Assembly (NCBI GenBank): GCA_937902425.1
Contig: CALFNB010000383.1
Coordinates: forward strand, 1-34,669
Length of the DNA: 34,669 nucleotides
Source of the DNA: an uncultured Acetobacteraceae bacterium
GTDB taxonomy: Bacteria; Pseudomonadota; Alphaproteobacteria; Acetobacterales; Acetobacteraceae
Direction: 5' to 3'
The notes under the pieces: model-generated
Database searches by the model: none
What the model saw: only the letters and a program-made list of their open reading frames with translations
What the model was told of the DNA's origin: nothing
In this document: positions 33,340-34,669 of the stretch, piece after piece
Layout of the letters: every line of letters begins with the position of its first letter
Position numbering within the stretch: position 1 is the stretch's first letter
Position numbers and translations under genes: made by a program

Positions 33340-34669
33340 ATGGCCAGCTACCAATATGTCTATGTGATGAAGGACCTGACCAAGGCCTTCCCCGGCGGGC
33401 GAGAGGTCTTCAAGGGCATCACACTTTCGTTCCTTCCCGGCGTCAAAATCGGCGTCCTCGGCGTCAACGGCGCCGGCAAATCCACGCTGATGAAAATCAT
33501 GGCCGGTATCGAAACCGAATTCGGCGGCGAGGCATGGGCTGCCCCCGGCGCGACCGTTGGCTACCTGGCCCAGGAACCGCGGTTGGACCCGGATAAGACG
33601 GTGGGAGAGAATGTGGAGGAAGCGTTCACCGACCTCAAAGCCGCGCTCAACCGCTTCAACGAGATCTCCGCGAAATTCACCGAGCCGATGAGCGATGACG
33701 AAATGAACACGTTGCTCGTCGAGCAAGGCGACCTGCAGGAGAAAATCGATAGCCAGGACGGCTGGGAGCTTGACCGCCGTGTCGACATCGCGCTGGACGC
33801 GCTACGCTGCCCGCCGGCGGACGCCGAGGTCACGACATTGTCGGGCGGTGAGCGGCGGCGTGTCGCGCTGTGCAAGCTGCTGCTGGAAAAGCCCGACCTG
33901 CTGCTGCTGGACGAGCCGACCAACCACCTCGACGCCGAGAGCGTCGCGTGGCTGGAGAAGACGCTGCACGATTATGCCGGCACCGTCATGGTGGTGACTC
34001 ATGACCGGTATTTCCTCGACAACGTGACCAACTGGATCCTGGAGATCGAGCGTGGCCGCGGTTACCCGTTCGAGGGCAATTACTCGACGTGGCTGCGGCA
34101 GAAGTTGAAACGCCTGCGGCAGGAAGAGAAAGAGGAAAGCGCCCGGCAGCGTGCGTTGGCCGCCGAGGAGGAATGGATCCAGTCCTCGCCGCGCGCGCGG
34201 CAGACCAAGAACCGCGCGCGTATCCAACGCTATGAAGAGTTGCAACAGAAGTCGCTGGAGCAGGCCGGCGGCGTGGCCGATATCGTCATCCCGCCTGGGC
34301 CGCGTCTGGGCAATGTGGTGATCGAGGCCGAAGCCGTGCGCAAAGCCTATGGCAACAATCTGCTGATCGACGATCTGAACTTCAAGCTGCCGCCGGGCGG
34401 GATCGTTGGCGTGATCGGCCCGAACGGCGCCGGCAAGACGACATTGTTCCGCATGATCACCGGTCAGGAACAACCGGACGGTGGAACGTTACGCGTCGGC
34501 GAAACCGTGAAACTCGGCTACGTCGATCAGTCGCGCGATAGCCTCAACGCAGATAGGACGGTGTGGCAGGAAATCTCCGGCGGCGAGGAGGTCATTTATC
34601 TCGGCAAGCGAGCGATCCAGTCACGCGCTTACGTGGCGGCGTTCAATTTCAAGGGCTCCGACCAGCAGA
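33340..34669 (+). CDS. ettA: Energy-dependent translational throttle protein EttA (3' end outside window)
   Basis: The frame encodes 443 residues and runs off the window. It is an ABC-F protein: Walker A GVNGAGKSTLMKI, signature TLSGGERRRVALC, Walker B LLLLDEPTNHLDAES and THDRYFLDN in domain 1. A charged linker (about 240-320, KLKRLRQEEKEESARQRALAAEEEW, then SPRARQTKNRARIQRYEEL) leads to a second Walker A, GPNGAGKTTLF. EttA binds the ribosomal E site and gates the first elongation step according to ADP/ATP. AGGAAG lies nine bases before the ATG. Full-length relatives have about 555-560 residues, so roughly 110 are missing. Confidence 0.95.
   Translation, partial: MASYQYVYVMKDLTKAFPGGREVFKGITLSFLPGVKIGVLGVNGAGKSTLMKIMAGIETEFGGEAWAAPGATVGYLAQEPRLDPDKTVGENVEEAFTDLKAALNRFNEISAKFTEPMSDDEMNTLLVEQGDLQEKIDSQDGWELDRRVDIALDALRCPPADAEVTTLSGGERRRVALCKLLLEKPDLLLLDEPTNHLDAESVAWLEKTLHDYAGTVMVVTHDRYFLDNVTNWILEIERGRGYPFEGNYSTWLRQKLKRLRQEEKEESARQRALAAEEEWIQSSPRARQTKNRARIQRYEELQQKSLEQAGGVADIVIPPGPRLGNVVIEAEAVRKAYGNNLLIDDLNFKLPPGGIVGVIGPNGAGKTTLFRMITGQEQPDGGTLRVGETVKLGYVDQSRDSLNADRTVWQEISGGEEVIYLGKRAIQSRAYVAAFNFKGSDQQ

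Overview
The window is GC-rich, densely packed bacterial DNA. Most genes run in overlapping operons (ATGA/GTGA junctions). The gene families (PreTA-type pyrimidine catabolism, a RutR-like TetR regulator, DUF2325, DUF3455, an Rmf/CrpP-type small protein, an IS1380 scrap) suggest an alphaproteobacterium, most likely Rhodospirillales/Acetobacteraceae. This placement is inferred from gene content, not from a marker gene. No rRNA, tRNA or CRISPR array was seen.

Layout. (1) 1-4646, plus strand: an operon with the tail of a FAD-dependent oxidoreductase, a family III CoA-transferase, an enoyl-CoA hydratase, a LysR regulator and a TRZ/ATZ-type amidohydrolase, each overlapping the next by 4 bp. (2) 4619-12726, minus strand: preT, preA, a Zn-dependent ureidopropionase/carbamoylase, an NMT1-type ABC importer (ATPase, two permeases, binding protein) and a DUF3455 protein. 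Divergent on the plus strand (12835-15499) are a RutR-like regulator, dihydropyrimidinase and a nucleoside 2-deoxyribosyltransferase. Together these make a complete reductive pyrimidine route (uracil/thymine to the beta-amino acid) with its own importer and regulator, and a RutR-like operator lies in the divergent promoter region. (3) 15514-21001: VIT-family transporter, transglutaminase, aldehyde dehydrogenase, MsrB, exported MsrA and an LLM-class oxidoreductase. (4) 21226-26375: a molybdenum locus. A BtuF/TroA-fold binding protein, modA, modB and modC face a stand-alone ModE DNA-binding domain followed by a separate Mop (molybdate-binding) protein. An internally deleted molybdoenzyme large-subunit gene lies downstream of modC. 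(5) 26376-31037: a DUF2325 protein, then a mosaic of broken and intact genes: 5'-truncated semialdehyde dehydrogenase, scrap of a putative molybdopterin-domain protein, intact TrmO-like gene, 3'-less hypothetical gene, intact Rmf-like gene, C-terminal piece of an RND pump. (6) 31041-34669: outer-membrane efflux lipoprotein, an 835-bp gene-poor stretch with an IS1380 fragment and several GC hairpins, and the 5' part of ettA.

The most interesting signal is a 24-bp palindrome of ModE-operator architecture (CGnTATAT-N8-ATATAnCG). It occurs upstream of the mod operon, again upstream of the deleted molybdoenzyme gene and upstream of a truncated hypothetical gene at 29759, with two weaker copies at 18755 and 21157. 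With the split ModE/Mop pair and the BtuF-like protein heading the mod operon, this suggests a local molybdenum regulon controlled by a two-polypeptide sensor. Several of its apparent targets have been partly deleted. A second point is that modB seems to need a CTG start codon to keep its conserved N-terminus.
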